From Sphingobacterium spiritivorum (GTDB lineage Bacteria; Bacteroidota; Bacteroidia; Sphingobacteriales; Sphingobacteriaceae), in the NCBI RefSeq assembly GCF_016724845.1, contig NZ_CP068082.1:3844001-3908000 (forward strand): 64,000 nucleotides of DNA, written 5' to 3'. The translations under genes and the position numbers were made by a program. Every line of letters begins with the position of its first letter. Position 1 is the stretch's first letter. The notes under the pieces are model-generated. The model saw only the letters and a program-made list of their open reading frames with translations. It searched no databases and was not told the origin of the DNA. This document shows positions 8,801-17,604 of this stretch, piece by piece.

Positions 8801-9166
8801 ATGAAAACAAAGGAATCAACGATTATAGAGAAAATTTGTCCTTTAGAATTTGCTGTTAATGCGATCAGCGGTAAATGGAAAATTCCTATTGTATGGCAGA
8901 TCAATGAGGGCAAAAAAAGACCGAGTGAATTTTTGCGTGGTATTGGGACGGTTGATCGGCGGGTTTTGAACCAACAATTGAAAGAAATGGAGCAAGCCGG
9001 AATCCTGACGAAGGAACAGTTTGCTGAGTTGCCTCCCCGTGTTGAATATTCTCTTACACCTATAGGAGAAAAATTAGTTGAAGCATTATGGTTGCTGAAT
9101 GACTGGGGAAAAGTATTGCTTGAAAAAGAAGGACTGCCGGCAGATACAGATAAGCATTCATACTAA
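8801..9166 (+). CDS. HxlR-family transcriptional regulator
   Basis: This 121-residue winged-helix protein shows the HxlR pattern: CPLEFAVNAISGKWKIPI, then FLRGIGTVDRRVLNQQLKEM and the wing segment PPRVEYSLTPIGEKL. C13 near the N-terminus is the conserved cysteine which in several HxlR members (for example HypR) senses disulfide or electrophile stress. The gene is divergent from the peroxiredoxin-like/alkylation-repair/ClbS-like operon, and a palindrome sits just before its start. I infer that it controls that operon, and itself, in response to oxidants or electrophiles. Confidence 0.9.
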   Translation: MKTKESTIIEKICPLEFAVNAISGKWKIPIVWQINEGKKRPSEFLRGIGTVDRRVLNQQLKEMEQAGILTKEQFAELPPRVEYSLTPIGEKLVEALWLLNDWGKVLLEKEGLPADTDKHSY

Positions 9167-9387
9167 TGCCTGCATAAAGTATTTTCCATTGTTAAATAAG
9201 CTTTACGGTTGTATCCTGCACCAGATTATTCCGGCTGTACAGGTATCTGTATGCCCTTTCCTTTTTGAATAATCTGACTTTAATACTTTCTTATTAAGAT
9301 TGTTTGTAAAATATAAATAAATTCAAACAATTCTATTTTGTATTTGTAATTTATATACCAAATACCAATTAACATAACTACCGAACA

Positions 9388-10563
9388 ATGAAGAAACATT
9401 TATTTTTTCATATGAAAATACATGCCTTATGTCCTTTCTTCTTGATTTTAATAATTCATGTATTCCCTCTGAATAAGGTACATGCTCAGGTACCTGACAG
9501 CACATGGGGAAAGGATTTTGAAAATTACCCCAAATTTCAGTTTAAAGGATTATTTCAGGCAAGGTTCACCACAAGTCTGAATAAAGATGTAGATGTAGGA
9601 GGTTTACATCATGCAGATCATTCAGGCACAGACAACACATTTGCATTGAAATATATGCGTGCTCAGGTACAGGCTAAGATCAGTAAGCGCACTGAAGTAG
9701 TCGCTTTGGTAAATCTGGCTGATTTTAAATCTGATCCAAAGACTAAAGTATTGGAAAATGCCTATCTGAAATATACATTTAGCCCTAAAATAGCGTTGAC
9801 AGTAGGGCAATTCAGACCCTGGTTTGGAATAGAAGAAACTTATCCTGTAGATATTATCAAATCCTTAGACTGGTCCAATCAGTATTTTGAATTTGGTAAA
9901 AATGGCTGGACAAGCTTTCAGCTGGGAGCTTCGGTAGGCGGGACTTTACATTTTGGAACGATGCCTTTCCAGTATGCCCTATCAGTTGTAAACGGTAATG
10001 GTAAAAATCAGATTTCTGATAATAACAACGGGAAGCAATACCTGTCCAGAATGGTATTCGGCTTGTCCCGCAAATATGGGGTCAATCTGGGCGTCAACGG
10101 TGGAGTAGGTGATGCTTTCCATAAGACTGTATATGCACTCGGGGCCGATATGACCAGTAACATAGCCCTTTCTCCGCGCTGGTTTCTGGATATGCAGATA
10201 GAGGCCAAACAGGCTGTCAATCATAATCTGTATTTTGCATTAGGAGAGGATGTCCGTTCTCCTGATATCAATGATTATCAGATGCGGGGTATATATTTTC
10301 TGCCAAATCTGCGGTATGAGATCAAACATAAGAATCTGAGTGCAATAGAAGTTTCCTGTCGTTATGAATATCTGGACGTCAACTTCAAAAAAGATAAAAA
10401 CCCGAGAGAAACGATTACGCCTATGTTCGGTCTGGAATTTCTTAAAAATTACGGAGCAAGGATTCAGGTTGGTATGCAGATAGACCGCTATAAGCATCAG
10501 ATCGAAAATACCACTACATACAATGGAAACCTGTTTATTCTACAGGTACAAAGCAGACTTTAA
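9388..10563 (+). CDS. OprP/OprO-like outer-membrane porin
   Basis: This 391-residue protein has an N-terminal signal sequence ending near VHAQVPDST and then alternating amphipathic beta strands typical of phosphate-selective-porin-like (porin O/P) proteins in Bacteroidota, such as FQFKGLFQARFTTS, VGQFRPWFGIEET and a closing aromatic strand. The family name does not establish phosphate specificity. It lies 23 bp upstream of a DASS-family carboxylate transporter and heads the apparent operon with sdhCAB, so it likely lets dicarboxylates or related anions cross the outer membrane. The 220-bp upstream region is AT-rich and probably holds the operon promoter. Confidence 0.8.
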   Translation: MKKHLFFHMKIHALCPFFLILIIHVFPLNKVHAQVPDSTWGKDFENYPKFQFKGLFQARFTTSLNKDVDVGGLHHADHSGTDNTFALKYMRAQVQAKISKRTEVVALVNLADFKSDPKTKVLENAYLKYTFSPKIALTVGQFRPWFGIEETYPVDIIKSLDWSNQYFEFGKNGWTSFQLGASVGGTLHFGTMPFQYALSVVNGNGKNQISDNNNGKQYLSRMVFGLSRKYGVNLGVNGGVGDAFHKTVYALGADMTSNIALSPRWFLDMQIEAKQAVNHNLYFALGEDVRSPDINDYQMRGIYFLPNLRYEIKHKNLSAIEVSCRYEYLDVNFKKDKNPRETITPMFGLEFLKNYGARIQVGMQIDRYKHQIENTTTYNGNLFILQVQSRL

Positions 10564-10586
10564 AAAACTAAACTATACGAGATCAT

Positions 10587-12017
10587 ATGAAGGAGATTAA
10601 CATTAAGAATGTATGTATTACATTTATTGTGGCGATCATTATCTGGTTTATACCTACACCCAAAGGTGTCACTCCGGAAGCATGGCATTTGTTTGCCATT
10701 TTCGCTGCCACTATTCTGGGAATTATTCTCAAAGCAGCTCCGATGGGTACCATGTGTATGATGGCCATTGGTTTTACGGCATTGACGCAAGTACTTGCAC
10801 CCGGTAATGCCAGTGCATCTATTGTCAAATCACTCAGCGGCTTTGGAGACAAGGTAATCTGGTTGATCGGAATTTCATTTTTTATTGCCCGGGGGTTTAT
10901 TAAGACAGGTCTTGGCAATCGTATTGCCTTTTTGTTTATCAAAGTATTCGGAAAGAGTTCTTTGGGATTGGCCTATGGGTTAGGTCTGGCAGATGTTTGT
11001 CTTGCTCCTGCGATCCCCAGCAATACCGCCAGAGGAGGAGGAATCATCTATCCGATTATGAAATCTATGGCGATTAGTTTTGGTTCAATGCCTGACGATC
11101 CCAAAACTCACCGCAAGCTTGGGGCCTTTCTCACCCTCAACAGCTATTATATGAATCTCATCGCTTCCTCTATGTTCCTGACAGGGACAGCGAGTAATCC
11201 GATGTGTCAGAAATTTGCTGCAAACCTGGGTATCGATATCACGTGGATGTCCTGGGCTATTGCCGGATTTGTGCCGGGAGCAGTTGCGTTTTTTATTGTC
11301 CCTTTGGTTCTGTACAAATTATTTCCGCCGGAACTTAAAAAAACCGGAGATGCACCAAAAATGGCATCCGAGAAACTGAAGGAAATGGGGCCTGTTAAGA
11401 AAAATGAATGGCTGATGCTATTGGCGTTCTTTATCCTGCTGTTTCTTTGGATTTTCGGAGGTTCACTGTCTATTGATGCTACGACAACAGCCTTTATCGG
11501 TCTGACCCTGCTACTATTGACCTCTGTACTGACCTGGGAAGATGTCAAATCAGAAAAGGGAGCCTGGGATACCATTGTATGGTTTGCGGTATTGGTCATG
11601 ATGGCAAGTTCTTTAAATGAGCTGGGTTTTATAGGTTGGTTCAGTGATCTGATTAAAGTACAGATAGGTGGTCTCAATTGGCTGGTTGCGTTCCCGGTGA
11701 TCATATTGGTTTATTTTTTCAGTCATTATATTTTTGCCAGCGCAACAGCACATGTGGCTGCTATGTATGCGGCACTATTGGGAGTAGGGGTATCATTAGG
11801 TATTCCTCCGATGCTTCTGGCCATGATGCTGGGATTTATGGGATCTATATATGGTGTACTGACGCATTACGGACATGGTCCTGCTCCGGTATTTTTCGGA
11901 AGCGGATATGTCGAACTCAAAGCCTGGTGGCTGAGAGGTTTGGAGATCGGGATCGTACTCCTGATCATATATATGGCCGTAGGCGGATTATGGATGAAAG
12001 TAATAGGTTATTATTAA
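10587..12017 (+). CDS. DASS-family anion:sodium symporter or dicarboxylate exchanger
   Basis: This 476-residue inner-membrane protein has about 11-13 hydrophobic segments. Two segments carry the DASS-type substrate/sodium-site features: an inner loop with LAPAIPSNTARGGGI and TGTASNPMCQK, and a second half with SHYIFASATAHVAAMYA and GVLTHYGHGPAPVFFGSGY. The pattern resembles the plant 2-oxoglutarate/malate translocator and E. coli CitT/TtdT/YbhI group. Substrate is therefore probably a C4 or C5 di- or tricarboxylate, by exchange or sodium symport. It sits between an outer-membrane porin and sdhC (12 bp gap), linking uptake of succinate or fumarate to the quinone-linked enzyme encoded next. Confidence 0.85.
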   Translation: MKEINIKNVCITFIVAIIIWFIPTPKGVTPEAWHLFAIFAATILGIILKAAPMGTMCMMAIGFTALTQVLAPGNASASIVKSLSGFGDKVIWLIGISFFIARGFIKTGLGNRIAFLFIKVFGKSSLGLAYGLGLADVCLAPAIPSNTARGGGIIYPIMKSMAISFGSMPDDPKTHRKLGAFLTLNSYYMNLIASSMFLTGTASNPMCQKFAANLGIDITWMSWAIAGFVPGAVAFFIVPLVLYKLFPPELKKTGDAPKMASEKLKEMGPVKKNEWLMLLAFFILLFLWIFGGSLSIDATTTAFIGLTLLLLTSVLTWEDVKSEKGAWDTIVWFAVLVMMASSLNELGFIGWFSDLIKVQIGGLNWLVAFPVIILVYFFSHYIFASATAHVAAMYAALLGVGVSLGIPPMLLAMMLGFMGSIYGVLTHYGHGPAPVFFGSGYVELKAWWLRGLEIGIVLLIIYMAVGGLWMKVIGYY

Positions 12018-12029
12018 AAATAAAAAGAT

Positions 12030-12686
12030 ATGCTGTCTACATTGTCTAAAAAAATAGTCATGTGCCTTACCGGATTGTTCCTGTGCTTTTTTCTGATCAT
12101 TCACTTTCTTGGCAACCTGCAGTTGTTCCTGCCTGCGGAGCAGGCAAGGGAGCAGTTTAACTGGTATTCTCATTTCCTGTCCGGCAATGCTTTGATCAAA
12201 ATAGTGTCTTATGTGCTGTATGCAAGTATACTGCTGCACATGCTGGATGCACTGGTCATCACTATTCGTAATCGCAAATCCGGAGGATCATACCGTCAGG
12301 ATAAACGGGGAAGAGCGAGTAAATGGTATAGCCGCAATATGGGCATTCTGGGAACAATCATCCTGATTTTCTTCGTGATTCACTTCCAGAATTTTTGGTA
12401 TGTGTACAAATTCGGAACACTGCCGCTTGATGACAACGGACACAAAGATCTCTATCTTCTGGTGGTGACGACTTTCAAGGAATGGTGGTACGTATTGATA
12501 TATGTTGTAGCTATGATTGCGCTATGCTATCATCTGATTCATGGTGTATATAGTTCTATACGTACGCTGGGATTATTCCATCCGAAGTATATCAAATGGT
12601 TAAAAATTGCCGGTATTGCCTATTCTGTGATTATATGTGCAGGATTTGCACTGATGCCGGTATATGTTTATTTCACAATAGATTAA
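12030..12686 (+). CDS. sdhC: Succinate dehydrogenase / fumarate reductase cytochrome b subunit
   Basis: This 218-residue membrane protein has five hydrophobic helices and histidines placed as in the di-haem cytochrome b558 of type B complexes (LIIHFLGNLQLF, LLHMLDALV, VIHFQNFWYV, CYHLIHGVYSSI). It anchors the flavoprotein and iron-sulfur subunits and passes electrons to or from the menaquinone pool. The C-A-B gene order and single anchor protein match Bacteroidota and Epsilonproteobacteria complexes. From the sequence it cannot be said whether the complex works mainly as succinate dehydrogenase or fumarate reductase. Confidence 0.92.
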   Translation: MLSTLSKKIVMCLTGLFLCFFLIIHFLGNLQLFLPAEQAREQFNWYSHFLSGNALIKIVSYVLYASILLHMLDALVITIRNRKSGGSYRQDKRGRASKWYSRNMGILGTIILIFFVIHFQNFWYVYKFGTLPLDDNGHKDLYLLVVTTFKEWWYVLIYVVAMIALCYHLIHGVYSSIRTLGLFHPKYIKWLKIAGIAYSVIICAGFALMPVYVYFTID

Positions 12687-12705
12687 TCTTTAACACTTAT
12701 TAGGG

Positions 12706-14622
12706 ATGAATTTAGATGCTAAAATACCTCAGGGTCCCTTAGAGGACAAATGGGAAAATTATAAAAAGACAGCCAAACTGGTGAATCCGGCCAACCGGAA
12801 GAAACTGGATGTCATTGTGATCGGAACCGGACTTGCCGGAAGTTCTATAGCCGCTTCACTGGGCGAGATGGGTTATAATGTCAAATCATTCTGTTTTCAG
12901 GATAGTCCGAGAAGAGCACATTCCGTCGCTGCACAGGGAGGTGTCAATGCGGCCAAAAATTATAAAAATGACGGAGACAGTGTATACCGGATGTTTGTGG
13001 ATACACTCAAAGGTGGAGATTTCAGAGCCCGGGAGGCTAATGTATATCGTATGGCCGAATGTTCGCTCCATCTGATCGATCAGGCAGTAGCCCAGGGTGT
13101 GCCATTCGGAAGAGAATATGGCGGCTATCTTAATAACCGCTCATTCGGTGGGGTACAGGTAAGCCGTACCTTTTATGCAAGAGGACAGACCGGTCAGCAG
13201 TTGCTGTTAGGTGCTTATCAGGCGCTGATGCGACAGGTGGGTAAAAAGACAGTACAGTTGTTTTCCAGACATGAAATGTTAGACCTGGTTGTAGCAGATG
13301 GAAAGGCCAGAGGAGTCATTGTACGTAATCTGGATACCGGTGTTTTAGAACGCCATGCAGCACATGCTGTTATTCTGGCTACTGGCGGATATGGTAAAAT
13401 TTATTATCTGTCAACCCTGGCGATGGGTTGCAATGGTTCAGCGATATGGCGTGCACACAAAAGAGGTGCATTGATGGCCAGTCCGAGCTGGACACAAATC
13501 CATCCGACATCGTTACCTCAATCCGGAGATTACCAATCCAAACTGACACTTATGTCGGAGTCTCTCCGCAATGACGGCCGTATTTGGGTACCTACTGATA
13601 CGGAAGAACGACGTGCTGCCAATGATATTCCGGAAGAGGAAAGAGATTATTATCTGGAAAGACGCTATCCTGCATTCGGCAACCTGGCACCTCGTGATAT
13701 TTCTTCACGTGCAGCCAAAGAACGTATCGATGCCGGATACGGGATAGGTCCGCTCAAGAATGCCGTGTATCTGGATTTTGCAAAAGCAATCAAAGAGCAG
13801 GGGGTGGAAAAGATCAAAGAGAAATATGGAAATCTATTTGATATGTACCGTAAGATCACCGGATATGATGCATATAAAGAACCTATGATGATATCCCCGT
13901 CTGCACACTTTTCTATGGGCGGACTGTGGGTGGATTACGAATTGATGACTACTATTCCCGGTTTGTTTGCGTTGGGAGAAGCAAATTTCGCAGACCATGG
14001 TGCCAATCGTTTGGGCGCAAATTCATTACTGCAGGCCTCTGTTGATGGTTATTTTATTGCACCGTATACCATAGCAAATTATCTTTCAGGCGATATACAT
14101 ACAGGTAAAATATCAACTGACTTACCCGAGTTTTCAGAGGCTGAAGAACGTGTGCAAGCTCTTTTAAACCGTCTGATTGGTCGCAAAGGAGACAGAAGCG
14201 TGGATTACTATCACAAAACCTTAGGTAAAATTCTGTATGACTATTGCGGTCTGGCAAGGAACGAACAAGGACTGAATTTTGCAATATCCGAAATCCGGAA
14301 ATTACGTCAAGAATTTTATGAACGGGTACATGTGCCCGGAAGTCTGTCTACGATGAACACTGAATTAGAAAAAGCAGGAAGAGTAGCTGATTATCTGGAG
14401 ATAGGAGAGCTTATGTGCTATGATGCCTTGACAAGGAATGAATCCTGCGGAGCACACTTCAGAGAAGAATATCAGACTCCTGAAGGAGAAGCACAACGTA
14501 ATGATGAAGAGTATCAGTATATATCGGCCTGGGGCTGGAATGGAGAGGATGCTGCTCCGATCCTGAATAAAGAACCATTGGAATTTGAAGTCTTACAGCC
14601 TACAGTGAGGAGTTATAAATAA
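12706..14622 (+). CDS. sdhA: Succinate dehydrogenase / fumarate reductase flavoprotein subunit
   Basis: This 638-residue subunit has the dinucleotide-binding motif VIGTGLAGSS near residue 38 and the FAD-linkage motif RRAHSVAAQGG, where H72 is the expected covalent FAD attachment site. Substrate-site segments are HPTSLPQSGD, SPSAHFSMGGLWVD and GEANFADHGANRLGANSLL. It oxidises succinate or reduces fumarate at the cytoplasmic face. Length matches the Bacteroidota type B enzyme. It lies 19 bp after sdhC and 18 bp before sdhB. Confidence 0.95.
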   Translation: MNLDAKIPQGPLEDKWENYKKTAKLVNPANRKKLDVIVIGTGLAGSSIAASLGEMGYNVKSFCFQDSPRRAHSVAAQGGVNAAKNYKNDGDSVYRMFVDTLKGGDFRAREANVYRMAECSLHLIDQAVAQGVPFGREYGGYLNNRSFGGVQVSRTFYARGQTGQQLLLGAYQALMRQVGKKTVQLFSRHEMLDLVVADGKARGVIVRNLDTGVLERHAAHAVILATGGYGKIYYLSTLAMGCNGSAIWRAHKRGALMASPSWTQIHPTSLPQSGDYQSKLTLMSESLRNDGRIWVPTDTEERRAANDIPEEERDYYLERRYPAFGNLAPRDISSRAAKERIDAGYGIGPLKNAVYLDFAKAIKEQGVEKIKEKYGNLFDMYRKITGYDAYKEPMMISPSAHFSMGGLWVDYELMTTIPGLFALGEANFADHGANRLGANSLLQASVDGYFIAPYTIANYLSGDIHTGKISTDLPEFSEAEERVQALLNRLIGRKGDRSVDYYHKTLGKILYDYCGLARNEQGLNFAISEIRKLRQEFYERVHVPGSLSTMNTELEKAGRVADYLEIGELMCYDALTRNESCGAHFREEYQTPEGEAQRNDEEYQYISAWGWNGEDAAPILNKEPLEFEVLQPTVRSYK

Positions 14623-14640
14623 TCTACTAACAATCGAAAC

Positions 14641-15387
14641 ATGAAATTACATTTGAAAATATGGCGTCAGGAAGATCGTAATTCCGCAGGGAAACTGGTC
14701 GATTATGAATTGGAAAATCTTAATCCTCATATGTCTTTTCTGGAAATGCTGGATACCTTAAATGAAAAATTAATTGTAGAAAATGATCAACCAGTGGAGT
14801 TTGACCACGATTGCAGAGAAGGAATCTGTGGGCAATGTGGTATGATGATCAATGGTATTGCACATGGTCCGCTGGAAAATACGACAACCTGTCAATTGCA
14901 TTTAAGAACCTTCAAAGATGGCGAAACTGTTTTTATCGAACCTTTCCGGTCGCATGCCTTTCCTGTTAAAAAGGATCTGAAAGTAGACCGGTCGGCATTT
15001 GACCGTATCATCTCTTCAGGAGGGTTTGTATCTGTCAATACAGGTCAGGCTCCGGATGCGCATGCTATTCCAGTAACACATCAGTCTACAGAGGCTGCTT
15101 TCGATGCTGCTGCCTGCATAGGTTGCGGAGCTTGTGTCGCTACATGTAAAAATGGAAGCGCTGCCTTATTTACTTCTGCCAAGATTGCACATATGGCCTT
15201 ACTGCCGCAAGGAAGAGAAGAACGAAACGAAAGAGTTATTAATATGGTTCAGCAGATGGATCAGGAGTTTTTTGGCCATTGCTCCAATACGGAAGCATGT
15301 GAGGTCGAATGTCCGCAGGGCATATCGGTGATCAATATTGCCCGAATGAATTACGAATATAACAGAGCTTTATTCTATAAGAAATAG
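14641..15387 (+). CDS. sdhB: Succinate dehydrogenase / fumarate reductase iron-sulfur subunit
   Basis: This 248-residue protein has an N-terminal ferredoxin fold with the [2Fe-2S] ligands C58, C63, C66 and C84 (CREGICGQCGMMINGIAHGP, TTTCQLH). The C-terminal helical domain binds the [4Fe-4S] and [3Fe-4S] clusters through CIGCGACVATCKNG and CSNTEACEVECPQG. It carries electrons between SdhA and the haems of SdhC. It ends the operon; a long hairpin follows about 40 bp after the stop. Confidence 0.95.
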   Translation: MKLHLKIWRQEDRNSAGKLVDYELENLNPHMSFLEMLDTLNEKLIVENDQPVEFDHDCREGICGQCGMMINGIAHGPLENTTTCQLHLRTFKDGETVFIEPFRSHAFPVKKDLKVDRSAFDRIISSGGFVSVNTGQAPDAHAIPVTHQSTEAAFDAAACIGCGACVATCKNGSAALFTSAKIAHMALLPQGREERNERVINMVQQMDQEFFGHCSNTEACEVECPQGISVINIARMNYEYNRALFYKK

Positions 15388-15424
15388 TGCCTGCAGGTCT
15401 TGATTTACTAAAATATATTGTCAA

Positions 15425-15467
15425 AACAACAACAAAAGCAGATCCTAGATCTGCTTTTGTTGTTGTT
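15425..15467 (+). terminator. 20-bp perfect hairpin after sdhB
   Basis: The arms are fully complementary over 20 bp around a 3-nt CTA loop. The right arm is T-rich (TTTTGTTGTTG) but no pure T tract follows. It most likely ends or stabilises the porin-to-sdhB transcript. Confidence 0.7.
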
Positions 15468-15577
15468 AAAAGAAAACCTGAATCTTTGACAGAAGCGTAA
15501 AAGATAGGACTAAATTGTTCAAAAAACACTAAATTTAAGACTTTAACCCTAAATGTTAATAATCTATCTAATCTTAC

Positions 15578-17032
15578 ATGAAAGATATGTATTCTTTTAG
15601 TTGCCGCTTTCCATATTGCATTATTATAATATCTATGATGTTGTCTCTTTTAATAGGGCGTACTCAAGTGAATGCATCTGTTCTGGAAACTGAAGCACCA
15701 CCATCTGTCATTCAGGAAATACAGTCTTTAAAGTTTGGATCCGTCCTCAATCAGGACAAAACGCAATATGCAGATGGAACGCATGGTCAATCCTGGTGGA
15801 TCAAAGGTACCTTGAACGCAGAACAGCTTCATAAAGAACTCATACTCCAGATTCCTTCGCCACATTTCAGAGATGCCTCTTTATATGTGTATTCACAAGG
15901 AAAATTAGTTCTTGTAACAGATAGCAACCATGCTGCAAAAGCGGAATCTTTTGCCAGATATAATCAATTTCATTTCAGTACAGATCAACCGGTATATTAT
16001 ATCAAGAGTAACAGTACGATGTACAAAGGTATTCATGTCGTTGTCAAAGAAGAGAATGCTTTTTTTCGTCATGAGGCTTCCCAGTTATTTGGGATTGGTG
16101 TGTATTACGGGCTTGCGGTTATGTCTGTCATCTTTAATTTCGTATTCTACCTTATTTTCAAAGACCGACGGTTTATTACCTATTGTTTGTTTCAACTGAT
16201 CGTGTTCGCAGAGTTCTTCTATGAAGATGGTATGTTTTATTTCCTTTCGGAAGGAAAACTAATATTAGAGCATTTTGTAGTCTATTCCGTTCCGTTCTCC
16301 TCTTCTTTAGCCTGTTTATTTGCCTATTATTTTCTGGATCTTCGGAATAATTTTAGAAACTACTGGAAAGTGGTTACTCCGTTAATGATTTTGTCATTTG
16401 TCGGGTTGATACTTTTTATCATTTTTGAATGGAAAGGCTTTATAAGCGTAGTCAACATATCGAGTTTTGCTGCGACATTATTTGCAATAGCTTTAGCAAT
16501 TAAGCAATTCCGTAAAGATGTATATGCACGGTTTCTGGTCCTAACGTTTGGGGTAATACTGCTTGTCGGAATCGGATTTGTATTGAATACGAATTTTAAT
16601 CAATCCTGGTTGTCTGTTTTCAATATGGACACATTGAGACTGGTAAGTGCTTTTGAAATTATTAGTATCAGTTTTGCCATTGTTTTTAAGGCCCGTGCTT
16701 TACAGGAAGAAAATGAACGCTGCCGGAATGAGATCAATAGCTACCTCAATCAGTTGAATGAGTTGAAGGATAATCTTCCTGTCGCTAAAGAAACAGTTGT
16801 ACTGAAAGAAAATACCATCGTATTCTTAAAGGAAAACTATCAGCTTACGGAACGCGAGATGGATGTGCTGATGGGATTGTGGGAAGGCTTATCCAATCAG
16901 GAACTTGGTGAAAAATTATTTATTTCTTTAAATACAGTCAAGTATCATGTGAGTAATCTCTATATCAAACTGGATATAAAAAGCCGTACGCAGGCACTCA
17001 AATTTAAAGAGAAAATAGGAGGTCTGGCCTGA
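15578..17032 (+). CDS. Membrane sensor with 7TM (7TMR-DISM-like) region and LuxR-type HTH
   Basis: This 484-residue protein has an N-terminal membrane signal and a periplasmic domain (about 40-160, SWWIKGTLNAEQ...ASLYVYSQGKL) resembling 7TMR-DISMED2. Around seven hydrophobic helices span about residues 168-375. A short coiled linker (ALQEENERCRNEINSYLNQL) follows, then a GerE/LuxR HTH from about residue 423 (LTEREMDVLMGLWEGLSNQE, NTVKYHVSNLYIKLDIKSR). It is a one-component, membrane-held transcription factor; no kinase domain is present. It lies 190 bp downstream of the sdh operon, past a hairpin, so it has its own promoter. Control of the porin-DASS-sdh operon is possible but only suggested by position. 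Confidence 0.85.
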   Translation: MKDMYSFSCRFPYCIIIISMMLSLLIGRTQVNASVLETEAPPSVIQEIQSLKFGSVLNQDKTQYADGTHGQSWWIKGTLNAEQLHKELILQIPSPHFRDASLYVYSQGKLVLVTDSNHAAKAESFARYNQFHFSTDQPVYYIKSNSTMYKGIHVVVKEENAFFRHEASQLFGIGVYYGLAVMSVIFNFVFYLIFKDRRFITYCLFQLIVFAEFFYEDGMFYFLSEGKLILEHFVVYSVPFSSSLACLFAYYFLDLRNNFRNYWKVVTPLMILSFVGLILFIIFEWKGFISVVNISSFAATLFAIALAIKQFRKDVYARFLVLTFGVILLVGIGFVLNTNFNQSWLSVFNMDTLRLVSAFEIISISFAIVFKARALQEENERCRNEINSYLNQLNELKDNLPVAKETVVLKENTIVFLKENYQLTEREMDVLMGLWEGLSNQELGEKLFISLNTVKYHVSNLYIKLDIKSRTQALKFKEKIGGLA

Positions 17033-17348
17033 TATCAGATTTTATGATTTTTTCCTTATAAAAATAGAAGTCAATAGTACCTGCCTGGGGGGACAAATTG
17101 TGTTATTTTGTTAAAATTCTGATTTTCAATATTTTATAAATAAGGTTATTTTCAATCCTATACTTTCGGGTGGGGATAAAATGGATCCGGCGTTGTACTT
17201 TTACATCGTATTTAACCAACATCTTAAAATGGGAGATAGCTTATTAACCATCCATTTATTCTTTAATGTGCAGTCTTGGGGAAGGGCCGGCCGCAATTAG
17301 TTTTCCGGACGGTTATGTACATTTTTTGTAATTGGTTAATAAAATCTC

Positions 17349-17396
17349 AAAAGGGAATAATTTCGATTACTACAGCAAATTGGATTATTCCCTTTT
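17349..17396. repeat. Inverted repeat, 13-bp perfect arms
   Basis: AAAAGGGAATAAT and ATTATTCCCTTTT face each other across a 22-nt loop in the gene-free stretch. On the plus strand the right arm ends CCCTTTT, so it could terminate a short plus-strand transcript; no gene is seen immediately upstream. Confidence 0.55.
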
Positions 17397-17561
17397 CCTT
17401 AAGATTGGTGAGCAACGGCTATTGCGGGATAATATTCAGCCTGTTTGACAGGAAATAATGTAGAAGCAGAAAGAAGACCGGACAAATCGGATTTTCTTAT
17501 GATACATCTTTAAAGCGCAAATTATTAACCCAAATAAATCATCACTTCTTGTGGTATCTTT

Positions 17562-17590
17562 TTAAGGTGGATCTTCCTGATCCACCTTAA
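17562..17590 (-). terminator. Hairpin just downstream of murI
   Basis: A 12-bp perfect stem (TTAAGGTGGATC / GATCCACCTTAA) with a 5-nt loop lies 15 bp past the murI stop. There is no T run after it in the murI direction, so termination efficiency is uncertain; it may instead protect the 3' end. Confidence 0.55.
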
Positions 17591-17604
17591 ATTATGCTTA
17601 AAAG

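Larger units (their letters stand above)
17033..17604. other. Gene-free stretch of about 570 bp
   Basis: I see no credible reading frame; a 60-codon frame at 17276-17458 has no family features. The stretch contains two inverted repeats listed separately. No match to recognisable tmRNA, RNase P or SRP RNA landmarks was seen. An untranslated leader or small RNA cannot be ruled out. Confidence 0.5.

Noticed and set aside
17276..17458. 60-codon plus-strand frame before murI
   Set aside because: It spans the inverted repeat and shows no coding signature.
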